Shown here: positions 46,191 to 54,153 of the stretch, one piece after another
How the letters are laid out: every line of letters starts with the position of its first letter
How positions within the stretch are numbered: position 1 is the stretch's first letter
From: Deltaproteobacteria bacterium
GTDB lineage: Bacteria > Myxococcota > UBA727 > VGSZ01
Length of the DNA: 64,000 bases
Direction: 5' to 3'
Assembly (NCBI GenBank): GCA_016177705.1
Contig: JACOUT010000002.1
Span: forward strand, 124,001-188,000
Translations under genes and position numbers: made by a program
The notes under the pieces: model-generated
The model's database searches: none
What the model saw: the letters and a program-made list of their open reading frames with translations, nothing else
What the model was told of the DNA's origin: nothing

Positions 46191-47918
46191 TTGCCGTTGA
46201 AACCCGCCGACCGCCGCCTGCTGCCCTCGCTCGCGTCCTGGACCCCCGGGACGGAGCCCGCCGCCTTCGATGCGGAGGGCCTGACGCTGGCGGCGCGGCG
46301 GGTTCGTGAGCCCTGTCTCGTCGTGCAGGACACGAGCAGCGGGCGGGTGGGCGTGGGCTTCGCCGGCAGCGCCGCGTCGACGGGGCCGTGCGCGCTCGTC
46401 GCTGCGCTGCCGCCGCTGTGGCCCGAGCACCTGGGCAACCGCGCCTTCCTCGAGGCGCACGGCTGCCGCTTCCCCTACGTCGTCGGCGAGATGGCGCAGG
46501 GCATCACCACCGCGCGCATGGTGGTGGCCGCGCACGAGGCGGGCCTGCTCGGCTTCTTTGGCGCCGCCGGTCTGCCGACGACGAAGATCGAGGCCGCCAT
46601 CGACGAGATCCAGGCGGGCGTTGCCCGGCACGCGGGCAAGGACCCCGACTGCTGGGGCGTCAACCTCATCCACTCGCCGAGCGAGCCCGAGCTGGAAGAC
46701 GCCGTCGTCGACCTCTACCTCAGGCGTGGCGTGCGGCGCGTCTCGGCGTCGGCGTACATGGCGCTCACCCCCATGCTGGTGCGCTTCGCCGCCAGCGGGC
46801 TGTGGCAAGACTGCGGCGGGCGCATCCACCGCCGCAGCTTTGTCTTCGGCAAGATCTCGCGCCCGGAGACGGCGCGCGCCTTCTTGCGGCCGCCGCCCGC
46901 CGCCATGCTGGAAGCGCTGGTGCGCGAGGGCAAGCTGACGGCCGAGGAGGCGCGACTCGCGGCGCGCATCCCCGTCGCCACCGACCTCACCGTCGAGGCC
47001 GACAGCGGCGGCCACACCGACAACCAGGCGCTGCCCGCGGTCTTCCCCACGGTGAAGCAGCTCGCGCTCTCGTGCGCGGCCGAGCTCGCGCTTGATGCGC
47101 CGGTGCGGGTGGGCGCCGCCGGCGGGCTCGGCACGCCCGACGCCGTCGCCGCCGCCTTCGCCATGGGCGCCTCCTACGTGCTCACCGGCAGCGTCAACCA
47201 GAGCGCCGTCGAGAGCGGGCTCTCCCTGCGCGGGCGGCAGTTGCTCGCGCAAGCGCGCCTGGGCGACACCACCATGGCGCCCGCCGCCGACATGTTCGAG
47301 CTCGGCGTCAAGGTGCAGGTGCTCAAGCGCGGCACGCTGTTCGCGCAGCGCGCCCACAAGCTCTACGAGCTGTACCGCGCCTTCCCTTCGCTCGAGGCCA
47401 TCCCCGCCGTCGAGCGCGGCAAGCTCGAGCGCGAGATCCTGGGCGGCAGCGTCGAGGAGCTGTGGGCATCCACGCGCGCCTTCTTCGAGCGGCGCGACCC
47501 GCGCCAGATCGAGCAGGCCGAGGCCGACGCCAAGCACAAGATGGCGCTGGTGTTCCGCGCCTATCTCGGCCAGGCCTCCAAGTGGGCCATCACGGGCGAC
47601 GACAAGCGCGCGCTCGACTTCCAGATCTGGAGCGGGCCGGCGCTCGGCGCCTTCAACGCCTGGGTGCAGGGGTCCTTCCTCGAGCCGCTCGAGGCCCGCA
47701 CCGTCGGCCAGATCGCGTGGAACCTGCTCGAGGGCGCGGCCGTCGTCACGCGCGCGGCTGCGCTGCGCGCCGCCGGCTGCCCGCTGCCCGATCAGGCTTT
47801 CCTCTTCACGCCACGCCCGCTCGCGCTCGTCGACGAGGCGGGGGCTTCGAATGAACGCACACCGCGCGGGCCCGCGACCAGCGGTAGCTACAGCGCGAGC
47901 GCACGGGAGCTGCAATGA
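46191..47918 (+). CDS. pfaD: PUFA synthase enoyl reductase (PfaD-like; Pfa1 in myxobacteria)
   Basis: About 575 residues. FMN-dependent nitronate-monooxygenase-like TIM barrel of the PfaD family: FLEAHGCRFPYVVGEMAQGI, DPDCWGVNLIHSPSEPELED, VRRVSASAYMALTP, VEADSGGHTDNQ, VRVGAAGGLGTPDAVAAAFA and GASYVLTGSVNQ. It reduces the enoyl double bonds during PUFA chain building. The start is uncertain: a longer frame reaches a GTG at 46101, but the codons before 46190 lose the G/C third-base bias and hold an inverted repeat, so a TTG at 46191 or 46197 is preferred. The stop overlaps the next start (ATGA). First gene of the PUFA operon. Confidence 0.92.
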   Translation: MPLKPADRRLLPSLASWTPGTEPAAFDAEGLTLAARRVREPCLVVQDTSSGRVGVGFAGSAASTGPCALVAALPPLWPEHLGNRAFLEAHGCRFPYVVGEMAQGITTARMVVAAHEAGLLGFFGAAGLPTTKIEAAIDEIQAGVARHAGKDPDCWGVNLIHSPSEPELEDAVVDLYLRRGVRRVSASAYMALTPMLVRFAASGLWQDCGGRIHRRSFVFGKISRPETARAFLRPPPAAMLEALVREGKLTAEEARLAARIPVATDLTVEADSGGHTDNQALPAVFPTVKQLALSCAAELALDAPVRVGAAGGLGTPDAVAAAFAMGASYVLTGSVNQSAVESGLSLRGRQLLAQARLGDTTMAPAADMFELGVKVQVLKRGTLFAQRAHKLYELYRAFPSLEAIPAVERGKLEREILGGSVEELWASTRAFFERRDPRQIEQAEADAKHKMALVFRAYLGQASKWAITGDDKRALDFQIWSGPALGAFNAWVQGSFLEPLEARTVGQIAWNLLEGAAVVTRAAALRAAGCPLPDQAFLFTPRPLALVDEAGASNERTPRGPATSGSYSASARELQ

Positions 47919-50900
47919 CGGGTCGTCGCCAGGAGCCCATCGCCATCGTCGGCCTCGGCGGGCTGTTCCCCGGCAGCCTCGACGTCGCCGAGCTGTGGAA
48001 CCACATCCTGCGCAAGAGCGACCTCGTCACGGAGGTTCCGGCGACGCACTGGCGGGCCGCCGACTACTTCGACGCCGACCCGAAGGCGCCCGACAAGACC
48101 TACGCCAAGCGCGGCGCGTTCTTGCCCAAGGTGCCCTTCGATCCGCTCAAGGAGGGCATGCCGCCGAGCCTTTTGCCGTCGACGGACACCTCGCAGCTGC
48201 TGGCGCTGCTGGTCGCGCGCACCACGCTCGAGGAGGCCATGGGCGCGCTCGAGCGCGCCGACAAGACGCGCGTCTCCTGCCTGCTCGGCGTCACCTCGGG
48301 GCAGGAGCTGTTCGGCCAGATGGCCTCGCGGCTGCGGCAGCCCGAGTGGCGCGCCGGCATGCGCGCTGCCGGCATCGACGAGGCCGCGGTGGAGCGCGCG
48401 GTCAAGCTGATCGGCGACGCCATGGTGCCCTGGACCGAGGCCACCTTCCCGGGGCTGCTCGGCAACGTGGTGGCGGGGCGCGTGGCGAACCGCCTCGACC
48501 TCGGCGGCACCAACGCCGTCACCGACGCCGCCTGCGCCTCCTCCTTCGCCGCCATCTCCATGGCCGTCGACGAGCTGGTGCTGCGTCGCGCCGACCTGGT
48601 GCTGACCGGCGGCGTCGACGCGCTCAACGACATCTTCATGCACCTGTGCTTCTCGAAGACGCCGGCCCTGTCGCCGTCGGGCGACTGCCGGCCCTTCGAC
48701 GCCTCGGCCGACGGCACGTTGCTCGGCGAGGGCGTGGGCATGGTGGCGCTCAAGCGCCTGGCAGACGCCGAGCGCGACGACGACGCCATTTACGCGGTGC
48801 TGCGCGGCGTGGGCACGTCGAGCGACGGCCGCAGCAAGAGCGTCTACGCGCCGGTGCCCTCGGGGCAGGCGAGCGCGCTTCGGCGCGCCTACGCGGCGGC
48901 CGGGTACTCGCCCGACACCGTCGAGCTCGTCGAGGCGCACGGCACCGGCACCCGCGCCGGCGACGTCGCCGAGCTCGAGGGCCTGCAGATCGCGTTTGGC
49001 GAGAGCGGCCGGGTCGACCGCCAGTGGTGCGCCGTCGGCTCCGTGAAGAGCCAGATCGGCCACTGCAAGTCGGCGGCCGGCGCCGCCGGCCTCATCAAGG
49101 CCGCGCTCGCGCTGCACGAGGGCGTGCTGCCGCCCACCTGCAAGGTGACGACGCCGAACCCCGCCGCGCGCTTCTCGGAGAGCCCGTTCTACGTCAACAG
49201 CGAGGCGCGGCCCTGGATCCGCGGCGGCGATCACCCGCGGCGCGCCGGCGTGTCGTCGTTCGGCTTTGGCGGCAGCAATTTCCACCTGGCGCTCGAGGAG
49301 TACACCGGCGAGGGCAGAAGGCCCGCGCGATTGTCGCGCCGCGACGTCGAGCTGTTCGCACTCTCCGCCGACCGCGACGACGCGCTGCGCGCGCGCGCGC
49401 GCGCGATCGCCGCGGCGCCATCCGACGACCTGGCGCGCTGGTCGAAGGACGTGCTCGCCTCGTTCGAGGCCAAGGCGCCCTGCCGCGCGGCCTTCGTGGC
49501 GGCCAGCATCGACGAGGCCAAGGCGCGCCTGGATGAGATCGCTGCCGGCAAGAGCAGCCCGCTCGTGTTCACCGGCAAGGGCGCGCCCGGCAAGGTGGCC
49601 CTGCTCTTCCCCGGCCAAGGCAGCCAGCAGGTGGGCATGGGCGCGGCGCTCGCCATGCACTTTGGCGCCGCGCGCGCCGTCTACGATCGCGCCGAGGATG
49701 CGGCGCACCTCGGGCGCGTGATCTTCCCGCCACCCGCCTTCACCGACGAGGAGCGCGCCCAGCTGCACGCCCGGCTCACCAAGACCGAGCACGCGCAGCC
49801 CGCGCTCGGGCTGTGCTCGATGGCGACCCTGCGCGTGCTCGAAGAGCTCGGTCTTGGCTGCGACATGGCCGCGGGCCACAGCTTCGGCGAGCTGTCCGCG
49901 CTGTGTGCCGCGGGCGCCTTCGACGAGGCCACGCTGCTGTCGCTCGCGACGACGCGCGGTGCGCTGATGGCGCGCGCCTCGAGCGAGGCGGGCGCCATGG
50001 CCGCGGTGCTCGGCGACGCGCGCTTGGTGCCCGAGCAGCTCGCCGGCCTGCGCGTGGTGGTGGCCAACCACAACGCACCCGACCAGTGCGTCATCTCGGG
50101 TGAGGTGTGCGACGTCGACCTCGCGATACAGCGCCTGGCGGGCGCGGGCTTCACGGTCAAGAAGCTGCTCGTGTCGACGGCATTCCACTCGCCGCTCGTC
50201 GAGGGCGCGGTCGAGCCCTTCGCCGCGGCGCTGGCGGCCGTCGAGGTCAAGGCGCCGCGCTTCCCGGTCTACGCCAACACCACGGCGAAGCCGCACGGCG
50301 ACGTCGCGTCGGTGAAGGCCGAGCTGGCGCGCCAGATCGGTGCGCCCGTGCGCTTCGTCGACGAGGTTCGCGCCATGCGCGAGGCCGGCGCCTCGATCTT
50401 CGTCGAGGTGGGGCCCGGCTCGGTCCTGACCGGCCTGGTGTCGCGCATCGCGCCCGACGCCATCGCCATCGCCACCGACGGCAAGGGCGACGGGCTCAGG
50501 CCCTTCGTCACCGCGCTCGCACGCCTGTGTGCTGCCGGCGTTTCGCTCTTGCTCGATCGCCTGCCCTTGCCCGCCGCGTCGCGCGCGCCGGTGGCGAGCA
50601 AGACCAGCGTGTGGATCAACGGCGCCAACGTCGGCAAGCCCGCGCTGCCCAAGCCCGCGCCCGTCGTCGTGCCCGTCGCCGTCGTGCCCGTCGCCGTCGC
50701 GCCCATCGCTGCCGCGCCCGTCGCCGTCGCGCCACCTTCACCTCCCGCCCCTGCCGTCAGCTCCCCCGTGACCTCGAGGCCCTCGCCCATGACCAAGCAC
50801 CCCGCTCCCCTCTCCTCCGGTTGGCTCGACGTGTTCCGCGAGGGCCAGCGTCAGTCGGCCGAGGCGCACCTGGCGCTGCAGCGCGCGCTGGTCGACTCGC

Positions 50901-51811
50901 ACCAGGCCTACCTGCAGGCCTTCGAGGCCACGCAGGCGGCGCTGCTCGCGGCCGCGTCGGGCTCGCCCGTCGTCGTGGGCGCACCCGTGCAGCTGACCGC
51001 GCCCCCGCGCCAGCTCTCCCTTCCTCCCATGCCCGCGGCGCCCGTCGTGGTGCCCGCGCCCGCACCTGTCCCCGCGGCTGCCAAGGGCAACGGTCATGGC
51101 AATGGGCATGCGCCCGCAAACGGGCACGGAAATGGCCACGGGAACGGCAACGGCAATGGCAACGGCCACCACAAGGCGCCGGTGCTGCCCTCGCCCTCGA
51201 TCGTGACGCCGGCCGTCGCCAAGGCGAACGGCGCGGCGGACGCGCGCTCGCTGCTGCTCGAGGTGGTGGCCGACAAGACCGGCTACCCGAAGGAGTCGCT
51301 CGACGACGCCATGGGCCTCGAGAGCGACCTTGGCATCGACTCGATCAAGCGCGTCGAGATCCTGGGCGCGCTCAAGGACAAGCTGCCCGGCGCCGACAAG
51401 CTCGACGCGCTCAAGCTCGCGCAACTCAAGACGCTCGGCGAGATCGCGGCCGCGCTGCGCGCCGTCAGCGGAAACGGTGGCGCGCACCCCTCGCCGGTGC
51501 CGGCCGCGCCGGCGCCGACCACGTCCAGCACCTCCAAGGTCGTGGCTGCGGCCGGCGGCTCCATCCTGCCCGCGCTCCTCGACGTCGTCGCCGAGAAGAC
51601 CGGCTACCCGAAGGAGGCGCTGTCGCCCACGATGGCGCTCGAGGCCGACCTCGGCGTCGACTCCATCAAGCGCGTGGAGATCCTGTCCGCGCTCAAGGAG
51701 CGCGTGCCCGCGCTGCCGCCGGTCGACGCCGCGCGCATGGCGCAGCTGCACACGCTCGGTGAGATCGCGGGCGCGCTCGAGGGCACGAACGGAGCTGCGC
51801 GCCCTTTCTGA
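47915..51811 (+). CDS. pfaA: PUFA synthase KS-AT-ACP-ACP subunit (PfaA/Pfa2 N-terminal part)
   Basis: 1298 residues. Ketosynthase about 8-465 with Cys207 in DAACASS, His in VEAHGTGT and His in IGHCKSAAG. Malonyl acyltransferase about 560-870 with LLFPGQGSQQ and Ser656 in AGHSFGELSALC. An Ala/Pro/Val linker and a Gly-Asn-His tract lead to two tandem ACPs with phosphopantetheine serines Ser1143 (LGIDSIK) and Ser1250 (LGVDSIK). Known PUFA synthases carry more ACPs, often four to nine. The protein stops 20 residues after the second ACP, where relatives continue into KR. The stop is preceded by a CCCTTTC heptamer (see the separate entry). ATGA overlap with pfaD. Confidence 0.95.
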   Translation: MTGRRQEPIAIVGLGGLFPGSLDVAELWNHILRKSDLVTEVPATHWRAADYFDADPKAPDKTYAKRGAFLPKVPFDPLKEGMPPSLLPSTDTSQLLALLVARTTLEEAMGALERADKTRVSCLLGVTSGQELFGQMASRLRQPEWRAGMRAAGIDEAAVERAVKLIGDAMVPWTEATFPGLLGNVVAGRVANRLDLGGTNAVTDAACASSFAAISMAVDELVLRRADLVLTGGVDALNDIFMHLCFSKTPALSPSGDCRPFDASADGTLLGEGVGMVALKRLADAERDDDAIYAVLRGVGTSSDGRSKSVYAPVPSGQASALRRAYAAAGYSPDTVELVEAHGTGTRAGDVAELEGLQIAFGESGRVDRQWCAVGSVKSQIGHCKSAAGAAGLIKAALALHEGVLPPTCKVTTPNPAARFSESPFYVNSEARPWIRGGDHPRRAGVSSFGFGGSNFHLALEEYTGEGRRPARLSRRDVELFALSADRDDALRARARAIAAAPSDDLARWSKDVLASFEAKAPCRAAFVAASIDEAKARLDEIAAGKSSPLVFTGKGAPGKVALLFPGQGSQQVGMGAALAMHFGAARAVYDRAEDAAHLGRVIFPPPAFTDEERAQLHARLTKTEHAQPALGLCSMATLRVLEELGLGCDMAAGHSFGELSALCAAGAFDEATLLSLATTRGALMARASSEAGAMAAVLGDARLVPEQLAGLRVVVANHNAPDQCVISGEVCDVDLAIQRLAGAGFTVKKLLVSTAFHSPLVEGAVEPFAAALAAVEVKAPRFPVYANTTAKPHGDVASVKAELARQIGAPVRFVDEVRAMREAGASIFVEVGPGSVLTGLVSRIAPDAIAIATDGKGDGLRPFVTALARLCAAGVSLLLDRLPLPAASRAPVASKTSVWINGANVGKPALPKPAPVVVPVAVVPVAVAPIAAAPVAVAPPSPPAPAVSSPVTSRPSPMTKHPAPLSSGWLDVFREGQRQSAEAHLALQRALVDSHQAYLQAFEATQAALLAAASGSPVVVGAPVQLTAPPRQLSLPPMPAAPVVVPAPAPVPAAAKGNGHGNGHAPANGHGNGHGNGNGNGNGHHKAPVLPSPSIVTPAVAKANGAADARSLLLEVVADKTGYPKESLDDAMGLESDLGIDSIKRVEILGALKDKLPGADKLDALKLAQLKTLGEIAAALRAVSGNGGAHPSPVPAAPAPTTSSTSKVVAAAGGSILPALLDVVAEKTGYPKEALSPTMALEADLGVDSIKRVEILSALKERVPALPPVDAARMAQLHTLGEIAGALEGTNGAARPF

Positions 51812-51847
51812 GCGGAGACGCCGACACGGGTCGCGACCCGGCGTCTC
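51802..51847 (+). promoter_or_regulatory. Candidate programmed -1 ribosomal frameshift element
   Basis: The heptamer CCCTTTC (51802-51808) is in register C-CCT-TTC with the upstream frame and is followed at once by TGA. After 6 nt a stem begins: GAGACGCC (51815-51822) with GGCGTCTC (51840-51847), holding an inner GGGT/ACCC stem (51828-51831, 51836-51839). A GGAG lies at 51791-51794, 7 nt before the heptamer. Slipping by -1 reads CCC TTT CTG AGC and continues open into KR-DH up to 54153. The layout mirrors dnaX-type sites. Alternatives are a sequencing indel or a true split with hairpin. Confidence 0.5.
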
Positions 51848-51864
51848 ACGACGAGACCACGCGC

Positions 51865-54153
51865 GTGCCTCGGGCCGTCCTCGAGTGGGCGGCCTGCCCG
51901 CTCGCGTCGGCGAGCACCGATGCGCGCTTCGGCGTCGAACAGCAGCACGGCGCCGAGCGCTCGCTCGCGCTGCTGGTCGCGGGTGCGCACGGCCGCGCGC
52001 TCGCCGCCGCGCTGGCGACGCGCGCACCCGGGCTGCCGCTCGACGTGCTCGAGGGGATGGCGCCGCTGCCCGCGCGCGCCCACACCGTCGTCGACGCGCG
52101 CGCCCTCGACCCGGGCGACGACGTGCCCGGCGCGCTCTCGCGCCTCAAGGGCTCGCTCTTCCTGTTGCAGCCGTCGCGCACGCTCGGCGTGCGGCGCTTG
52201 GTGGCGCTCACGCGCGAGGACGGCAGCGACGCTGCCGCCGTGGCCGCGGGCATCTCGGGCTTGATCAAGACCGCCGCGCTCGAGTGGCCCGAGCTGCGCT
52301 GCGCCGTGGTCGACGTCGCGCCCGACCTCGACGCGGCCGGCGTGCTGCTCGAGGAGCTGGCTGCCGGCCTGCCCGATCGCGAGGTGCGCAGGCTGCCGGG
52401 CCCGGCCACGTCGACGCGCCTGGTGCCGCGCGTGGTCGCGCGCCCGGTGGGGCACGGCGCGCGCCGCGCGCATGTCACCTCGTCGTCGGTGGTGGTGGCG
52501 AGCGGCGGCGCCCGCGGCGTCACCGCCACCACGCTGCTCGCGCTCGCACGTGAGGCGCGCCCCGCCGTGCTGCTGCTCGGTCGCACGGCCGTCGATGCGC
52601 CCGAGCCCGCCTGCTGCCAGGGGCTTCCCGACGAGGGTGCCATCAAGCGCGCGCTGCTCGACGACGCCAAGCGGCGCGGCGAGCCGGTGCAGCTGCCGCG
52701 CATCGGCGCGGCCGCGCAGGCCGTGCTCGCGGCGCGCGAGATTCGCGCCTTCATCGGCGCGCTGCAGGGCGAGGGCGCGCGCGTCCTCTACCGTGCCGTC
52801 GACGTGCGCGACCCCGCCGCCGTGGCTGCAGCGTGCGACGAGGCGCGCGCTGCCTTTGGCCCCATCACCGACCTGGTGCACGGCGCCGGCGTGCTCGCCG
52901 ACAAGAAGATCGAGGACAAGACGCCCGAGCAGGTCGACCGCGTCATGGACACCAAGGTGCTCGGCCTGCGCGCGCTGCTCGCGGCCACGCGCGAGGACCC
53001 GCTTCGCACCGTGTCGCTGTTCTCGTCGGTGGCCGGCCGCTTCGGCAACGTCGGCCAGGTCGACTACGCCATGGCCAACGAGGCGCTGAACCACCTGGCG
53101 GTTGCCTTGGCCACACGCGAACACGCGGGGCGCGGGCTCGTCGTCAAGTCGCTCAATTGGGGCCCCTGGGAGGGCGGCATGGTCACGCCCGCCCTCAAGA
53201 AGCTGTTCGCCGAGCGTGGCGTGGCCGTGCTGAGCCACGAGGACGGCGCGCGCCACTTCGTCGACGAGCTGACGACGCTGGCCGACCCCGCGGTGGAGGT
53301 GATCATCGGCGGCGAGCTTGCGCCCGAGCAGCGTTCGCGCGCCGCCACGGGGCACGGGAGCGCGGCCGAGGCGACCGCCGGGCCCACGCGCATGCACCTC
53401 GACGGCGCCTCCTGGGGCATCCTCGCCGACCACGCCATCGCCGGCGTGCCCGTGCTGCCGGTGGTGGGAGCGCTCGAGCTGTTTTCGCGCGCGCGCCCCG
53501 ACGTGCGCGCCCTCGCCGACCTCCACGTGCGACGCGGGCTGCGCCTGCCGCGCCTGTTCGAGGGCGGCCACGACGTCGAGATCCGGGAACAGGACGGCAC
53601 GCTCACACTGGTCACGCCCGGCGAGGGCGCGCCGCACTACACGGCGCGCGTCGCCGACGCCGTCGACACGGCGCCGCTCGATCGGCCACGGGGCGTGCTG
53701 CCCGCCGCCGCGAGCGCGCTCTACCAGGAGCTTCTGTTCCACGGGCCGCGCTTCCACCTGGTCGAGGCGGTCTCCGCCTGCGGCGAGGACGGCATGATCG
53801 CGCAGGTGCGCGGCGTGCGCGCCGCGCGCTGGCCGGGCGAGTGGCGCACCGACGCCGCCGCCGTCGACGGCGCGCTGCAAGCGGCGCTCTTGTGGGCGCG
53901 CCACCTGACGGGCGGCGCCTTCTTGCCGACGGCCATCGCCTGCGTCTCGCTGGCGCAGCCCGGCGACGGCCCGCTCACCTGCGTGCTCAAGGCGCGCACC
54001 GCGCCCACCGGGCCGCGCGCCGTCGTCGACGCGTGGCTGCTCGACTCGGATGGCGCGGTGCGGGTGACGCTCACGGGCGTCGAGATTCACCGCCTGCCCG
54101 ACGACAGAGCGTTTGCGCGACGGCCCGACGCCGAGGCCGGGAGCGCGCGGTGA
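51865..54153 (+). CDS. PUFA synthase KR-DH subunit (PfaA/Pfa2 C-terminal part)
   Basis: 762 residues if started at GTG 51865, which has only a weak ribosome binding site. The frame is in fact open from 51763. The ketoreductase shows the NADP loop VVASGGARGVTATT (about residue 212) and the catalytic Ser and Tyr in SLFSSVAGRFGNVGQVDYAMANE (about 385-405). The final about 240 residues are a polyketide-type dehydratase: HAIAGVPVLP (His523, HxxxGxxxxP) and DGALQ (Asp668, DxxxQ), both catalytic motifs intact. In relatives KR and DH follow the ACPs on the same chain, so this is the missing C-terminal part. Stop overlaps the next start (GTGA). Confidence 0.9.
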   Translation: MPRAVLEWAACPLASASTDARFGVEQQHGAERSLALLVAGAHGRALAAALATRAPGLPLDVLEGMAPLPARAHTVVDARALDPGDDVPGALSRLKGSLFLLQPSRTLGVRRLVALTREDGSDAAAVAAGISGLIKTAALEWPELRCAVVDVAPDLDAAGVLLEELAAGLPDREVRRLPGPATSTRLVPRVVARPVGHGARRAHVTSSSVVVASGGARGVTATTLLALAREARPAVLLLGRTAVDAPEPACCQGLPDEGAIKRALLDDAKRRGEPVQLPRIGAAAQAVLAAREIRAFIGALQGEGARVLYRAVDVRDPAAVAAACDEARAAFGPITDLVHGAGVLADKKIEDKTPEQVDRVMDTKVLGLRALLAATREDPLRTVSLFSSVAGRFGNVGQVDYAMANEALNHLAVALATREHAGRGLVVKSLNWGPWEGGMVTPALKKLFAERGVAVLSHEDGARHFVDELTTLADPAVEVIIGGELAPEQRSRAATGHGSAAEATAGPTRMHLDGASWGILADHAIAGVPVLPVVGALELFSRARPDVRALADLHVRRGLRLPRLFEGGHDVEIREQDGTLTLVTPGEGAPHYTARVADAVDTAPLDRPRGVLPAAASALYQELLFHGPRFHLVEAVSACGEDGMIAQVRGVRAARWPGEWRTDAAAVDGALQAALLWARHLTGGAFLPTAIACVSLAQPGDGPLTCVLKARTAPTGPRAVVDAWLLDSDGAVRVTLTGVEIHRLPDDRAFARRPDAEAGSAR

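Noticed and set aside
52833-54149. Extension of the PfaC frame upstream of 54150
   Set aside because: The extra part is Arg/Ala-rich noise overlapping KR-DH; the KS begins right after the GTG at 54150.
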